DNA of 64,000 bases, from the NCBI RefSeq assembly GCF_001969855.1, contig NZ_MRBL01000001.1:124001-188000 (forward strand). Direction: 5' to 3'. Numbering within the stretch: the stretch's first letter is position 1; every line of letters starts with the position of its first letter. The translations under genes were made by a program, and so were the position numbers. The DNA is from Bacillus haynesii (GTDB lineage Bacteria > Bacillota > Bacilli > Bacillales > Bacillaceae). Below the pieces are notes generated by a model, which was not told the origin of the DNA, made no database searches, and was given only the letters and a program-made list of their open reading frames with translations. Shown here in pieces: positions 35,164 to 46,133 of the stretch.

Positions 35164-36509
35164 TAGCGTGTCTCCTTTCCTGCCGGCGCTTCGCGCAAAG
35201 CGTTCAATAAGTAACGGTTAACGGTCGCTTTCAGTCGTTCCTGGCGGCCTGACTGATTTTCAATATGGTCGTGTTCAAGAGCGTAAGCGGCGAGCTTTTT
35301 CAAATCGGTACGGCCTTCTTTGATCTCAAGCCCGATGCCTTTCGTATAGCTCTCATAACGTTCTTCAATGACCTGATCGAGCGCTTTGTCTTCGAGCAGG
35401 CGGGAGGCGACTTTCAAGCCGACTGCATACGTATCCATTCCTGCGATATGAGCGTGAAATAAGTCTTCATCGGCAAATGACGGGCGCCTTACTTTAGCAT
35501 CGAAGTTGATACCGCCGGTTTTAAACCCGCCTGCTTTCAAAATTTCATACATCGCCAGAACCGCAGAATACAGATCAGTCGGGAACTCATCTGTATCCCA
35601 GCCCAGAAGCAAATCGCCCTGATTGGCGTCAATGGAACCCAGCATATCGTGCAGGGCAGCCACCCTTAGTTCATGCTCAAATGTATGCCCGGCCAATGTT
35701 GCATGGTTCGCCTCAAGATTGAGTTTAAAATGGTCTTTTAAATCGTAAGTTTCTAAAAAAGCGATCGTTGTGGCCGCATCAAAATCGTATTGGTGCTTCG
35801 TCGGTTCCTTCGGCTTCGGCTCGATCAAAAATTGGCCGTCAAAACCGATTTCGCGCGCATACTCAACTGCCATTCTGTAAAATGAAGCCAAGTTTTCGAG
35901 TTCAAGCTTCATATCTGTATTCAGCAATGTTTCATAACCTTCTCTTCCGCCCCAGAACACATAGTTTTCCGCTCCAAGCTCATTGGCGATGTCCAGCCCT
36001 TTTTTCACTTTTGCGGCTGCATAGGCATAGACGTCTGCATTGCAAGAAGTTGCGGCTCCGTGGACATATCTCGGATGCGTAAACATATTGGCTGTATTCC
36101 AAAGCAACTGAACACGGCTTGTCTCCATCATTTCTTTGAGAAAAGACGACATTTGATCCAAATACGCGAAGGTCTCACGCAACGTTGCTCCTTCATCAAC
36201 GATATCAACGTCATGAAAGCAGAAATAGGGCACGCCGAGCTTTTCAAAAAATTCAAAAGCCGATTCCGCCCGGGCTTTTGCTTTATCCAAAGGATGTGTC
36301 AGCCGGTTCCACGCCCGGAACATCGTCCCGTCGCCGAAAGGGTCTTTCCCGTCCGCATCAAAGGTATGCCAATACGCAACAGCGAAGCGAAGATGTTCCT
36401 TCATCGTTTTGCCGCCGACATATTCATCAGGGTTGTAATATTTAAATGCGTAAGGATTTTCCGAATCGGCTCCTTCATACTCAATCATTCCGACATTTTT
36501 AAAAAACAT
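35163..36509 (-). CDS. xylA: Xylose isomerase
   Basis: This 448-residue class II isomerase converts D-xylose to D-xylulose. The active-site histidine lies in FCFHDVDIV, and metal-binding acidic residues are in [16 protein letters not shown] and [19 protein letters not shown] at 36509 follows GAAGGGGGAG by 7 bp and gives the known N-terminus [13 protein letters not shown]; an upstream in-frame extension is not supported. Expression is controlled by the XylR operator in the divergent intergenic region. Confidence 0.96.
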   Translation of the reverse strand: MFFKNVGMIEYEGADSENPYAFKYYNPDEYVGGKTMKEHLRFAVAYWHTFDADGKDPFGDGTMFRAWNRLTHPLDKAKARAESAFEFFEKLGVPYFCFHDVDIVDEGATLRETFAYLDQMSSFLKEMMETSRVQLLWNTANMFTHPRYVHGAATSCNADVYAYAAAKVKKGLDIANELGAENYVFWGGREGYETLLNTDMKLELENLASFYRMAVEYAREIGFDGQFLIEPKPKEPTKHQYDFDAATTIAFLETYDLKDHFKLNLEANHATLAGHTFEHELRVAALHDMLGSIDANQGDLLLGWDTDEFPTDLYSAVLAMYEILKAGGFKTGGINFDAKVRRPSFADEDLFHAHIAGMDTYAVGLKVASRLLEDKALDQVIEERYESYTKGIGLEIKEGRTDLKKLAAYALEHDHIENQSGRQERLKATVNRYLLNALREAPAGKETR

Positions 36510-36534
36510 TCCGATCTCCCCCTTCACTTTTCCT

Positions 36535-36548
36535 TGCAAACGTTAAAA
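36535..36548 (-). promoter_or_regulatory. Putative cre site in the xylA leader
   Basis: TGCAAACGTTAAAA matches a relaxed cre consensus at 13 of 14 positions and lies between the xyl operator and the xylA ribosome site. CcpA repression of xylose use is known in Bacillus; this particular site is inferred. Confidence 0.45.
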
Positions 36549-36551
36549 ACC

Positions 36552-36578
36552 AAGTTTGTTTAACCATTAAACTAACTT
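36552..36578. promoter_or_regulatory. XylR operator between xylA and xylR
   Basis: An imperfect palindrome with half-sites AAGTTTGTTTAA and TTAAACTAACTT resembles the known xylO sequence of Bacillus. XylR would block xylAB transcription here in the absence of xylose. Confidence 0.8.
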
Positions 36579-36700
36579 CCTTGTATTTATTTTACAAGAT
36601 GAATCAACCGCTTTCAATGGAAATGAAGGAAAAAATTGAGTTTTCTAAATTTGTTATACTATAATAAATTCACAGCTTCAAAACAATGGAGTGATTGACA

Positions 36701-37864
36701 TTGAATACAGCGGATCAAGCCCTTGTAAAAAAAATGAACAAAGCCCTGATTCTTGAGCAGATTATTGAAAACGCGCCCATCTCAAGAGCAAAACTTTCGG
36801 AAATAACGGGATTAAATAAAGCGACCGTTTCCTCCCAAGTGTCTTCCCTGCTTCAAAAGGACATCATTTATGAAACCGGCCGCGGCGAGTCAAGCGGCGG
36901 CCGGAGGCCCGTTATGCTGAAATTCAATCGAAAAGCCGGCTATGCGGTAGGTGTAGACATCGGAACCAATTATGTGATTGTTGTGTTAACCGATCTTGAA
37001 GGGCATTTGCTTGAACAATTCGAACGGATGCTTGATGAAGAAGACATTCAGGCGACAGAAGAGGCATTAATCGAGTTGACGGGGCTTGCCGTTGACAAAA
37101 TACCGCCTTCCCCATACGGATTGACCGGAATCGGCGTGTGCGTGCCCGGCTTGGTGGACAACGAACGGCAGGTGGTGTTTACGCCAAATAAGCCGATCCA
37201 TTTGATTCCGTTAAAAGAAAAACTGGAAGAAAGGTTCGGCGTTCCCATTTTAATAGAAAACGAAGCAAATGCCGGCGCCGTTGGCGAGAAGGAATACGGA
37301 GAGGCCGGCCAGCTGGAGCATGCCGTGTTTGTCAGTATTAATACCGGGATCGGTTTAGGGATTTTAATGAACGGAAAACTGTTTAGAGGTGTGCAAGGTT
37401 TTTCCGGAGAAGCCGGGCACATGTCCATTCACTTTGACGGTCCATTATGCCGGTGCGGAAATAGAGGCTGCTGGGAGCTTTACGCTTCTGAAAAAGCCGT
37501 CTTCTCTCATTATGCAGCGAGTTCCGGGTCGCCGCTTTACGAAACCGTTAAAGAACTTGCAGACCGCGGTGATCCGGACATGATGGAGACGTTTGAACGG
37601 TTTGGCTTTCATATCGGCATCGGACTTCTCAACATCTTGAAGACGTTGAATCCCGATACCGTTATCTTGCGGAATACCATTGTGGAATCCTATCCGATCA
37701 TCGTCGATGCGATCAAAAAAACGATTGCCTCAAGAAGCGCAGCAGAAGCCTTGTCTAATTATCATTTAAAAATCTCCACGCTTGGACGCACCGCCTCGGC
37801 ACTTGGCATGTCCTCCCTTGTGACCGGGAGTTTTCTGGAACGGTTTATGAACGAGAGATTTTAA
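36701..37864 (+). CDS. xylR: Xylose repressor (ROK family)
   Basis: This repressor of about 387 residues has an N-terminal winged helix (ISRAKLSEITGLNKATVSSQVSSLL) and a ROK sugar-kinase-like domain with GVDIGTNY and the zinc-site region CRCGNRGCWELYASE. Xylose binding releases it from xylO. TTG at 36701 is 7 bp after TGGAGTG and is preferred over TTG at 36695. It is divergent from xylA and ends at a hairpin that is duplicated downstream. Confidence 0.94.
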   Translation: MNTADQALVKKMNKALILEQIIENAPISRAKLSEITGLNKATVSSQVSSLLQKDIIYETGRGESSGGRRPVMLKFNRKAGYAVGVDIGTNYVIVVLTDLEGHLLEQFERMLDEEDIQATEEALIELTGLAVDKIPPSPYGLTGIGVCVPGLVDNERQVVFTPNKPIHLIPLKEKLEERFGVPILIENEANAGAVGEKEYGEAGQLEHAVFVSINTGIGLGILMNGKLFRGVQGFSGEAGHMSIHFDGPLCRCGNRGCWELYASEKAVFSHYAASSGSPLYETVKELADRGDPDMMETFERFGFHIGIGLLNILKTLNPDTVILRNTIVESYPIIVDAIKKTIASRSAAEALSNYHLKISTLGRTASALGMSSLVTGSFLERFMNERF

Positions 37865-37874
37865 TTTTCATATA

Positions 37875-37909
37875 AAAAGCGCATATTCCATTTAGGAATG
37901 CGCGCTTTG
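37875..37909. repeat. 35-bp direct repeat, copy 1 (terminator of xylR)
   Basis: The repeat is itself a hairpin: AAAGCGCATATTCC, loop ATTTA, GGAATGCGCGCTTT. It lies 11 bp after the xylR stop and is identical over 35 bp to the copy at 38145-38179. Confidence 0.95.
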
Positions 37910-38144
37910 CAGATTGTTGATAAAATCCCAAAACGGCTTTTTGTTTTGGGATTTTATCATCCTTTCAGCGTGATTGAAAACCCTTGCAGTCTAGGAAGGC
38001 CGAGCATCGGAGCGGACTTTCACAGGATGTAATGACGGCGGTGTTCAGGCAGGACGCCTGGGCGGTTAGCCGCCGATCTTTCTCCTATTCGTGAGCACCG
38101 ACGCGCAGACCTGACAACGAACGCGAGGGTTTCTCGACACGCTG
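37910..38144. other. 235-bp structured insert between duplicated terminators
   Basis: No ORF is credible. It begins with a perfect 16-bp inverted repeat (GATAAAATCCCAAAAC, loop of 8, and its complement, about 37919-37958). It then becomes GC-rich with further short self-complementary runs such as GGCGGTTAGCCGCC and CGCGAGGGTTTCTCG. Composition and structure differ from the flanks and recall small non-coding repetitive elements. Confidence 0.6.
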
Positions 38145-39643
<1,499 letters not shown>

Positions 39644-39647
<4 letters not shown>

Positions 39648-40561
39648 TCGGCTGCATCCCTTTCTGTTTTTGAATTCTCGCTCCATATATACGATTTTGT
39701 ATGATCAATCCACGCCCTCGCCGCAAACGACAGATAGCGGTCTTTTCTCCAAATGACGGCGACATGCCAAGGAATGGCCGGTCTCACCAGCGGGATGATC
39801 CTCACCCTTTCAGGATCAAGATCCCGGCAGATTCTTTCAGGCAAAAGACCGATCCCAAGGTTCGCGGAAACCATTTCGCTGATGAAATCCCATTGCGAAG
39901 TTTCATAAATGACATTCGGCTGAAATCCCGCCTTCAAGCAGGCCGTAATGATCCTTTCGTGAAGAACAAAGTCTTCCCGGAAGAAAATAAACGGTTCTTC
40001 GCTTAACTGTGGAAGCTCGATCTCTTCAGCATCGGCAAAACGATGGGACGGGTGGACGATCAGCATTAAGTCTTCTTTTACAATCGTAAAGGAGTGAAAA
40101 GTCTCCTCTTTTGCAGGCAGGACGACAACGCCGATATCAAGCGACCCGTCTTCTACTCCCTCCTGCACTTTCACAGATCCGTGCTCAACAAGCTGAAAGG
40201 TGACGTTCGGATATTTGTCTCTGAAATCCCCTATCACTTTCGGAAAAAAACCGGAGCCGATCATCGGCGGCAAACCGATCCGCACGTGCCCTTTTTTGAC
40301 GTCCATCAAGTCGTTCAGCTCTGAAGTTAAATTTTGAAACGACTTGGTGATTTCCTGAGCCTGCACATACATGCTTTGCCCCGCATCAGTCAGCTCGATC
40401 TGCCGCCCCCGCCGGTAAAACAGCTCGATCCCCAGCTCTTCTTCAAGATTTTTAATCATTTTGGAAATTGTCGGCTGGGATATATATAATGACTGAGCAG
40501 CCTTTGTGAAGCTTTTCAGACGGGCTACCTCCAAGAAATAGGTTAAGTGGCGTATGTCCAT
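39644..40561 (-). CDS. ywbI: LysR-type regulator (CidR-like YwbI)
   Basis: This 305-residue LysR protein has a winged HTH at the N-terminus ([36 protein letters not shown] in part) and a periplasmic-binding-like effector domain. It resembles CidR, which activates holin-like cidAB genes in response to acetate or pyruvate overflow. In B. subtilis it is divergent from ywbHG; here about 1.3 kb with two extra genes separates them. It also leads the thiM-thiE genes. Confidence 0.85.
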
Positions 40562-40650
40562 TTGTTTGACATCCTTTCAGAGTTCCTGCTTGTATTCATA
40601 TTCTAAACCAATTTCATTATTTTCTGCACCCCGCGGAGCCCTTTCTTACA

Positions 40651-40684
40651 TAAAAAAACGCCGCCGGCATATAGCCGGCAGCGC
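40651..40684 (-). terminator. Terminator of the YwqI-like gene
   Basis: On the minus strand GCCGGC-TATAT-GCCGGC continues into CGCCGTTTTTTTA-like sequence ending in seven T. It begins directly at the stop of the YwqI-like gene, leaving no room for a downstream toxin gene. Confidence 0.88.
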
Positions 40685-40954
40685 CTATCTTCGGGCGATC
40701 GCCTCATCCTGTTCTTTCAGTGTGTCTACATTCGAACGGGTGTCCTCAATGTTTTTACGAACAGCCTCTTTATACTGTTCGACCATATTGCAAATTTCGG
40801 CTTCGCGTTCAAGCCACTTTTTTGTAAAATCAAGGTTATTCCGCCCGAGCGCTCCGGATGACGGGCTTTTTAAAGATATGGCTTGAAGCGTGCTGTTCAC
40901 TTGTTCCAGCTGCTTCATAACCGCTGCATGGTTAAGTTTAATCGTTTTGCTCAT
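40685..40954 (-). CDS. YwqI-like (DUF5344) partner of LXG toxins
   Basis: This 89-residue all-helical protein resembles B. subtilis YwqI (IKLNHAAVMKQLEQV, FTKKWLEREAEICNMVEQYKEAVRKNIEDTRSNV). Such proteins bind the N-terminal LXG helices of toxins secreted by the type VII system. ATG at 40954 overlaps the stop of the previous gene as ATGA. The toxin and immunity genes that normally follow are absent; a terminator and the LysR gene come next. Confidence 0.78.
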   Translation of the reverse strand: MSKTIKLNHAAVMKQLEQVNSTLQAISLKSPSSGALGRNNLDFTKKWLEREAEICNMVEQYKEAVRKNIEDTRSNVDTLKEQDEAIARR

Positions 40955-41379
40955 TTCAACCATCCTTTTAAACCGTTGATTGTGCTGTGCAAAGCGTCGA
41001 CGGCCTCCTCTCCTTTTTCCATCAGAAAGTCCGCCCGGTCGGCTGACCAGCTTGCAGCCTGAACAGCCCCTTTTTCAGAATCTAAAGCAAATATCTTTAA
41101 ATCAATTTTATGAATATACCGATCATACTCATCGGTGAAAATTCTGTACATAGCCGTGTGCGCTTCATCACGTGCTTCGTCAAAATCGGCTGCTCTGCTT
41201 CCGGTCCACGACTCATCAAGGTTCGGTCGCAAAATCTGCCTGATTTCTTCGATTCCGAGGTTTTGTTCCCGCTCTACATCGCGCTTTGCCCGCTCCAGCC
41301 TTGCGATTTGTTCTTCCAGCTCTTCCGCCTTATGGGAGAGGACACCGTGTATTTTTTGCAGCGTGTCTGAGTAGTCCAT
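40951..41379 (-). CDS. YwqH-like (DUF5082) partner of LXG toxins
   Basis: This 142-residue protein is largely coiled-coil (residues 10-45, rich in Glu, Arg and Lys) with a WTGSRAADFDEARDEAHTAM block resembling the WxG turn of type VII secretion partners. It matches B. subtilis YwqH in layout. ATG at 41379 follows AGAGGTG; GTG at 41388 is less likely. It forms a two-gene operon with the YwqI-like gene. Confidence 0.75.
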   Translation of the reverse strand: MDYSDTLQKIHGVLSHKAEELEEQIARLERAKRDVEREQNLGIEEIRQILRPNLDESWTGSRAADFDEARDEAHTAMYRIFTDEYDRYIHKIDLKIFALDSEKGAVQAASWSADRADFLMEKGEEAVDALHSTINGLKGWLK

Positions 41380-41853
41380 TATTGTCACCTCTGAAATTGC
41401 AGTATGATTCGCATTGATTGTTTCCTTGTCAAATCATGATTCGGTTTAGATTCACATCTTTGACTAGACTTGCTCTCATTTCCAATATTTATAGTTTAAG
41501 TCGAAAATCACGGATGTTGAATAGGCTTTAAATACTGTTTTTAGGGATATATACACAGTTCAGCATCTTCCTCACATCGCATTTTAAGGACATATAACCC
41601 GCCTTTTTGAATCAACTGTACACCGCTTTCATCGCGGACAAGTCTAAAGGCACGGGAACACAGCGGTTTAATGGTCACAAAAAATCGCCAAATGATTCCG
41701 GACGACATTTTCTAATTTTAGTCAGTAAACTGTTTCTTTTGACCCGATTTCCGCTTTTAACTATAGACAAAATGAATAATATCTATTCTGTATATGTATT
41801 TTACCTATACTTGAAACTCATGTACACTCTTGTTTAGAAAGGGGGATAATGAC
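41380..41853. other. Intergenic region between the LXG-partner pair and ywbH
   Basis: About 470 bp without a credible gene. It contains the ywbH promoter described separately; nothing else stands out. Confidence 0.5.
41739..41767 (+). promoter_or_regulatory. Putative sigma-A promoter of ywbHG
   Basis: TTGACC (41739-41744) and TATAGA (41762-41767) are 17 bp apart, upstream of the ywbH start at 41854. Confidence 0.6.
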
Positions 41854-42240
41854 ATGAAAACATTCATTAAAGGATTAGGTCAGGTCGCTCTTTTATTTTT
41901 ATTCGCGCGTTTCATGAATCTGATTGTCGAGGTTCTTCATATAAACATTCCCGGCAGTATTCTCGGGATCATCGTCATTTTTGCGCTTCTCCATTTCAAA
42001 ATCATTAAGCTGGAATGGATTGAAATCGGCGCGCTGTGGCTTCTCGCGGAGCTGCTTTTGTTCTTTGTCCCTTCAGCCGTCGGGATTATGAACTACGGGG
42101 ATATACTGGCTGAATTCGGCACAAGCATTATACTCGTTGTCCTCATCAGTACATTCGTCGTCATGGTGTCGACCGGAGTGCTGACTCAATTGATTGCCAA
42201 AAGAAAGGAAAGGAAAAAAACATGCTCATCGGATGCTTAA
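41854..42240 (+). CDS. ywbH: CidA/LrgA-like holin-family protein
   Basis: This 128-residue membrane protein has four hydrophobic segments of the CidA/LrgA type (FARFMNLIVEVLHINIPGSILGIIVIFALL) and a short basic tail. The family acts with a partner (YwbG) in transport of overflow metabolites or in cell death control. ATG at 41854 follows AAGGGGG. It overlaps ywbG by 19 bp. Confidence 0.88.
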   Translation: MKTFIKGLGQVALLFLFARFMNLIVEVLHINIPGSILGIIVIFALLHFKIIKLEWIEIGALWLLAELLLFFVPSAVGIMNYGDILAEFGTSIILVVLISTFVVMVSTGVLTQLIAKRKERKKTCSSDA

Positions 42241-42908
42241 GCCTGATCGCAACAGTTTTAATCTATTTGGGCGCAAAAGCGGTGTATACACGCCATCCAA
42301 AGGTGTATGCATCACCTTTATTGGTCACGCCGGTGATACTGGTCGGCCTGCTGCTTTTCATCAACGTTCCTTTTGAAGCATACAATGCGGGCGGACGCTT
42401 GTTAACAGACATGCTCCAGCCGGCAACCGTGGCTTTTGCGATTCCGCTGTACAAATACTTTCCAGTCTTGAAAAAATACGCGGTTGAGATCATTATCAAT
42501 GTGGCTGTAGGCTGCTGTATCGCGATCCTGTCAACAGCGTTAATCGCAAAACTTTTCAAGCTGAATGAAGACCTGATCGAGAGCCTCGTTCCCAGATCAG
42601 TCACTACGCCAATTGCAATGAGCGTTTCTGAAATGATCGGCGGAATGCCCGCGGTGACCGCTGTTTTTGTCATATTGACCGCCCTGTTCGGGTCAGTGAT
42701 CGGACCGATGGTCATTCGCTACTTCCGGATTGATAATGAAATCGCAAGGGGCGTGCTGCTTGGCACAAGCGCCCACGGCGCAGGTACGTCAAAAGCATTT
42801 GAGCTGAGCTCCGTGTCCGGAACGATTTCAAGCGTATCGATGATCCTGGCAGCGATCATCACGCTTTGCGCAGCGCCGTTTCTCATTTCCCTTATTGCAG
42901 TGTCATAG
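42222..42908 (+). CDS. ywbG: CidB/LrgB-like membrane protein
   Basis: This 228-residue protein has seven or eight membrane segments with the LrgB signature region LIESLVPRSVTTPIAMSVSEMIGG and the C-terminal LLGTSAHGAGTSKAFE. It is translated together with ywbH through overlapping frames. Its partner function matches the CidAB/LrgAB systems, controlled by the YwbI regulator in related species. Confidence 0.9.
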   Translation: MLIGCLSLIATVLIYLGAKAVYTRHPKVYASPLLVTPVILVGLLLFINVPFEAYNAGGRLLTDMLQPATVAFAIPLYKYFPVLKKYAVEIIINVAVGCCIAILSTALIAKLFKLNEDLIESLVPRSVTTPIAMSVSEMIGGMPAVTAVFVILTALFGSVIGPMVIRYFRIDNEIARGVLLGTSAHGAGTSKAFELSSVSGTISSVSMILAAIITLCAAPFLISLIAVS

Positions 42909-42923
42909 CCTAGCCGAAAAAAT

Positions 42924-42970
42924 AAAAAACCAAATTGACGAAAGTTTTTTTCCGCCAATTTGGTTTTTTT
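42924..42970. terminator. Bidirectional terminator after ywbG
   Basis: Arms AAAAAACCAAATTG and CAATTTGGTTTTTT surround a 19-base loop, with the opposite-strand pseudogene ending just beyond. Confidence 0.88.
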
Positions 42971-42973
42971 CAT

Positions 42974-43217
42974 TTAGAAATCGATCAGCCATATGAATAC
43001 GGACATCATCAATAATATAACGGCCGGAATAAAAGAAACACACATGGCAAACAGCAAATCAATCAAACCGAAAAGTGTGAAGATTCCCGATCCAATCCGC
43101 CGCCATTTCCGAGAAAAATTCATCGCCTTTTTCTTTGGGAAAAGCCCACAGGAATCCTGCGAAAGCTCCGATGAGAAACGCGATCGTCAATCATACTTTG
43201 ACAAAGACCATCACCAT
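42974..43217 (-). pseudogene. Broken small membrane protein gene after the proline symporter
   Basis: Directly after the symporter stop, AAAGGGTGAGA precedes an ATG at 43217. The frame reads MVMVFVKV, hits TGA, then continues LTIAFLIGAFAGFLWAFPK and onward. One base out of frame, the C-terminal half FGLIDLLFAMCVSFIPAVI and following residues ends at TAA 42974. Two lesions (a nonsense codon and a frameshift) in an otherwise coherent membrane protein of about 80 residues suggest a decayed gene. The 49-codon distal frame might still be translated. Confidence 0.45.
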
Positions 43218-43221
43218 ATTC

Positions 43222-44688
43222 TCACCCTTTCAGCTGTTCAACCGCCGTCTCAAATTCCTTTTCAATCTCTGCCGGCGGCTTCTTTGTCATCAGACTGACG
43301 GCAATGATCACAACCGTACAAACAATAAATCCGGGAATGATTTCATAAACCGGGTCAAAAGCTTTCACTTGTTCCCACACAATAACGGTCAGCGCACCGG
43401 AAAGCATTCCTGAAAGCGCGCCCCACTTCGTCATTCGTTTCCAATACAGGCTCAGCAGAACGACAGGGCCAAATGCCGCCCCGAAGCCTGCCCATGCATA
43501 GCCGACAAGATTCAGAATCGTTTCATTCGGATGAAGCGCCATCATGAGTGCGATCAGTGAAATGGCAAGGACAGACAGCCTTCCGACAAGCACAAGTTCT
43601 TTGTCAGAAGCCCCTTTCCGGATAAACGCTTTATAAAAATCCTCAGTCAGCGCGCTTGAGGTTACAAGAAGCTGCGAAGAAATCGTGCTCATGACAGCCG
43701 CTAAAATGGAGGCCAGCAAGAACCCCGTAATCATTGAAGGAAACAAAAGGTCGGCAAGTTTAATGAATATCGTCTCGGCATTCTTTAACGAAAGATGATT
43801 CGCGCTGAAATAGGCGATGCCGACGAGTCCTGTCAGCATTGCTCCGCAAATCGAAAAGATCATCCAGCCCATGCCGATTCTTCTGGCACTCTTCAACTCT
43901 TTCACGCTTGAAATCGCCATAAACCTGACAATAATATGAGGCTGTCCAAAGTAGCCGAGCCCCCATGCCAGTAAAGAAATGATACCGATTACGGTTGTTC
44001 CTTGAAACGGTCGGAGGAGGTCCGGGTTAACCGCGTTCACTTCCGAAAATGCCGGTGCAATCCCCCCCAATTGGACAAAAACGACTACCGGCATTAAGAT
44101 AAGCGCGATAAACATGATCGTCCCTTGAACAAAATCGGTCCAGCTGACAGCCAAAAAGCCCCCGAAGAGCGTATAAAGAATGACAACCCCGGCCGTCAGC
44201 CAGATGCCGATCCGATAATCAAGGTGGAATGCTGTTCTGAACAGCTCTCCGCCCGCCACCATTCCGGATGATGTATAAAAAGTGAAAAATACTAAAATAA
44301 CAAAAGCCGACGTCATCCGTAACAGCCTTGAACTGTCTTTAAAACGATTTTCGAAATAATCGGGTATGGTAATGCTGTTGCCGGCCGTTTCCGTATACGT
44401 CCTCAGCCTCGGCGCAACATACACCCAGTTCAAATAAGCGCCGATTGTCAGACCGACAACGATCCAGCCGCTGCTCAATCCGTTCAGGAACATCGCACCG
44501 GGCAGCCCCATTAACAGCCAGCCGCTCATATCGGAAGCTCCTGCGCTTAACGCGGTGACGGCGGGGCCCAGATTTCTTCCGCCAAGCATATAGTCGGTCA
44601 AATTTGATGTCCTGCGATATGCAAAATATCCGATGAAAAGCATTCCTGCCATATAAATACCTATCGATATTAAAATTCCGTAATCCAT
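43222..44688 (-). CDS. Sodium:proline symporter (PutP/OpuE type)
   Basis: This 488-residue SSS transporter has about thirteen membrane segments. Blocks typical of PutP/OpuE are YMLGGRNLGPAVTALSAGASDMSGWLLMGLPGA and LAWGLGYFGQPHIIVRFMAI. It takes up proline as nutrient or osmoprotectant. I cannot tell PutP from OpuE from sequence alone. ATG at 44688 (MDYGILISIGIY) follows GGGGGAAGTT; the frame extends upstream without a site. Confidence 0.85.
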   Translation of the reverse strand: MDYGILISIGIYMAGMLFIGYFAYRRTSNLTDYMLGGRNLGPAVTALSAGASDMSGWLLMGLPGAMFLNGLSSGWIVVGLTIGAYLNWVYVAPRLRTYTETAGNSITIPDYFENRFKDSSRLLRMTSAFVILVFFTFYTSSGMVAGGELFRTAFHLDYRIGIWLTAGVVILYTLFGGFLAVSWTDFVQGTIMFIALILMPVVVFVQLGGIAPAFSEVNAVNPDLLRPFQGTTVIGIISLLAWGLGYFGQPHIIVRFMAISSVKELKSARRIGMGWMIFSICGAMLTGLVGIAYFSANHLSLKNAETIFIKLADLLFPSMITGFLLASILAAVMSTISSQLLVTSSALTEDFYKAFIRKGASDKELVLVGRLSVLAISLIALMMALHPNETILNLVGYAWAGFGAAFGPVVLLSLYWKRMTKWGALSGMLSGALTVIVWEQVKAFDPVYEIIPGFIVCTVVIIAVSLMTKKPPAEIEKEFETAVEQLKG

Positions 44689-44800
44689 AACTTCCCCCTG
44701 CCTGAGTTTTTCGATTAATATCAATATACATGAATAATCGATCGACAGGTATTGTTTTTATCGCAAAACTATTCCCCAGCCTGCAATCAGCCGGCTTCCA

Positions 44801-45991
44801 TTAACGATGACGTATCCGCAAAAAAACAACTTTTAAATAATCGCCCTCAGGATAGTTTTTCACCGTTTTAAAATCTTCGGGAAGCGAATGCTCCTCAAGC
44901 ACCGTAAAGCGCGTCCCCGTTTCTTTGCATGCCGCTTCGATAAAGCCTTTGAATTTTTTCATCCCAAAAGCGCTGCTGTTCGTCGAAGCGACGATCACAC
45001 CTTGATCTTTAGTGATTCGAATCGCGTCTTTCAACAGATTTTTATAATCCTTTGCCGCGCTGAATGTATGTTTTTTCGTTCTTGCAAATGAAGGCGGATC
45101 AAGGATGACGAGGTCAAAGGCGAGTTCTTTTTTGGCCGCGTATTGAAAATATTTAAAAACGTCCATGACTTTAATATCATGAGCTTCATAGTCGAGCCCG
45201 TTCACGCTGAATTGTTCGATCGTCCTGCTTAAACTGCGGTTTGCAACATCAACGCTCGTTGTTTTTTCGGCCCCTCCGAGCGCCGCCGCCACAGAAAATG
45301 CACCTGTATATGAGAATGTGTTGAGCACGGTTTTTCCTTCCGCATACCGGTCCCTAACCGCCTTGCGGACATTGCGCTGATCGAGAAAAACGCCGGTCAT
45401 CGCTCCGTCATTGAGGTAAACGGCATAATGAATGCCGTTCTCTTTCACAATGATCGGAAAGTCCCCTCTTTCCCCTTTAACAAAGTCGTCATCTTCTACA
45501 TACTGCCCGGCCGTATTAAACCTTTTTTTCTCATATACGGCTTGATAGTCCGTCAATTCATCAAGGGCTTTCATAATCGTATCTTTAAACGTATAAATCC
45601 CTTTGCTGTACCATTGGAACAAATAGTAGCCGTCATAATAATCAATCGTAAAGCCGCCGATTCCGTCGCCTTCCCCGTTAAACAAACGAAAAGCGGTCGT
45701 ATCCGGATCTTGAAAAAGCGTTTTTCTGGCCTGAAAGGCTTTCGCCAGCCTGCTTAAAAAGAATGACTGGTCAATCGATTCCTCTTCGTTTTGGGTCAGA
45801 ACCCAGCCGATCCCTTTGTTTTGCTCGCCATAATAGCCCTTTCCCAAAAACCTGCCGTTTTCATCGGTAATTCTGATCAGCGATCCTTCCTTTATGCCGT
45901 TTTCTTGCGAGGAAACGGCTTCTTTTTCGATTAGAGGATAGCCCTTTTTCATTTTTACAGCGAATGGATGTTTTATTTTTAATGTATGCAT
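44801..45991 (-). CDS. ywbD: Class I rRNA methyltransferase (RlmI-like YwbD)
   Basis: This 396-residue protein has an N-terminal PUA-like RNA-binding domain (IRITDENGRFLGKGYYGEQN), a central linker and a Rossmann methyltransferase domain with VLNTFSYTGAFSVAAALGGA (SAM site) and VILDPPSFARTK (DPPS active site). The family methylates cytosine in 23S rRNA. Length and order agree with B. subtilis YwbD, next to ywbC. Confidence 0.88.
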   Translation of the reverse strand: MHTLKIKHPFAVKMKKGYPLIEKEAVSSQENGIKEGSLIRITDENGRFLGKGYYGEQNKGIGWVLTQNEEESIDQSFFLSRLAKAFQARKTLFQDPDTTAFRLFNGEGDGIGGFTIDYYDGYYLFQWYSKGIYTFKDTIMKALDELTDYQAVYEKKRFNTAGQYVEDDDFVKGERGDFPIIVKENGIHYAVYLNDGAMTGVFLDQRNVRKAVRDRYAEGKTVLNTFSYTGAFSVAAALGGAEKTTSVDVANRSLSRTIEQFSVNGLDYEAHDIKVMDVFKYFQYAAKKELAFDLVILDPPSFARTKKHTFSAAKDYKNLLKDAIRITKDQGVIVASTNSSAFGMKKFKGFIEAACKETGTRFTVLEEHSLPEDFKTVKNYPEGDYLKVVFLRIRHR

Positions 45992-46133
45992 TTTGATTCA
46001 GTCCTTATCTTAAAGTCTTCTCTATCCTACCATAACGCCTGATCAATATTCTTATTCATCATGTAATCGACATCATTGACAGATGATTCCGATTTTTCTA
46101 AGATGATGGAGAAACTAAAGGAGGAATGGCGAA

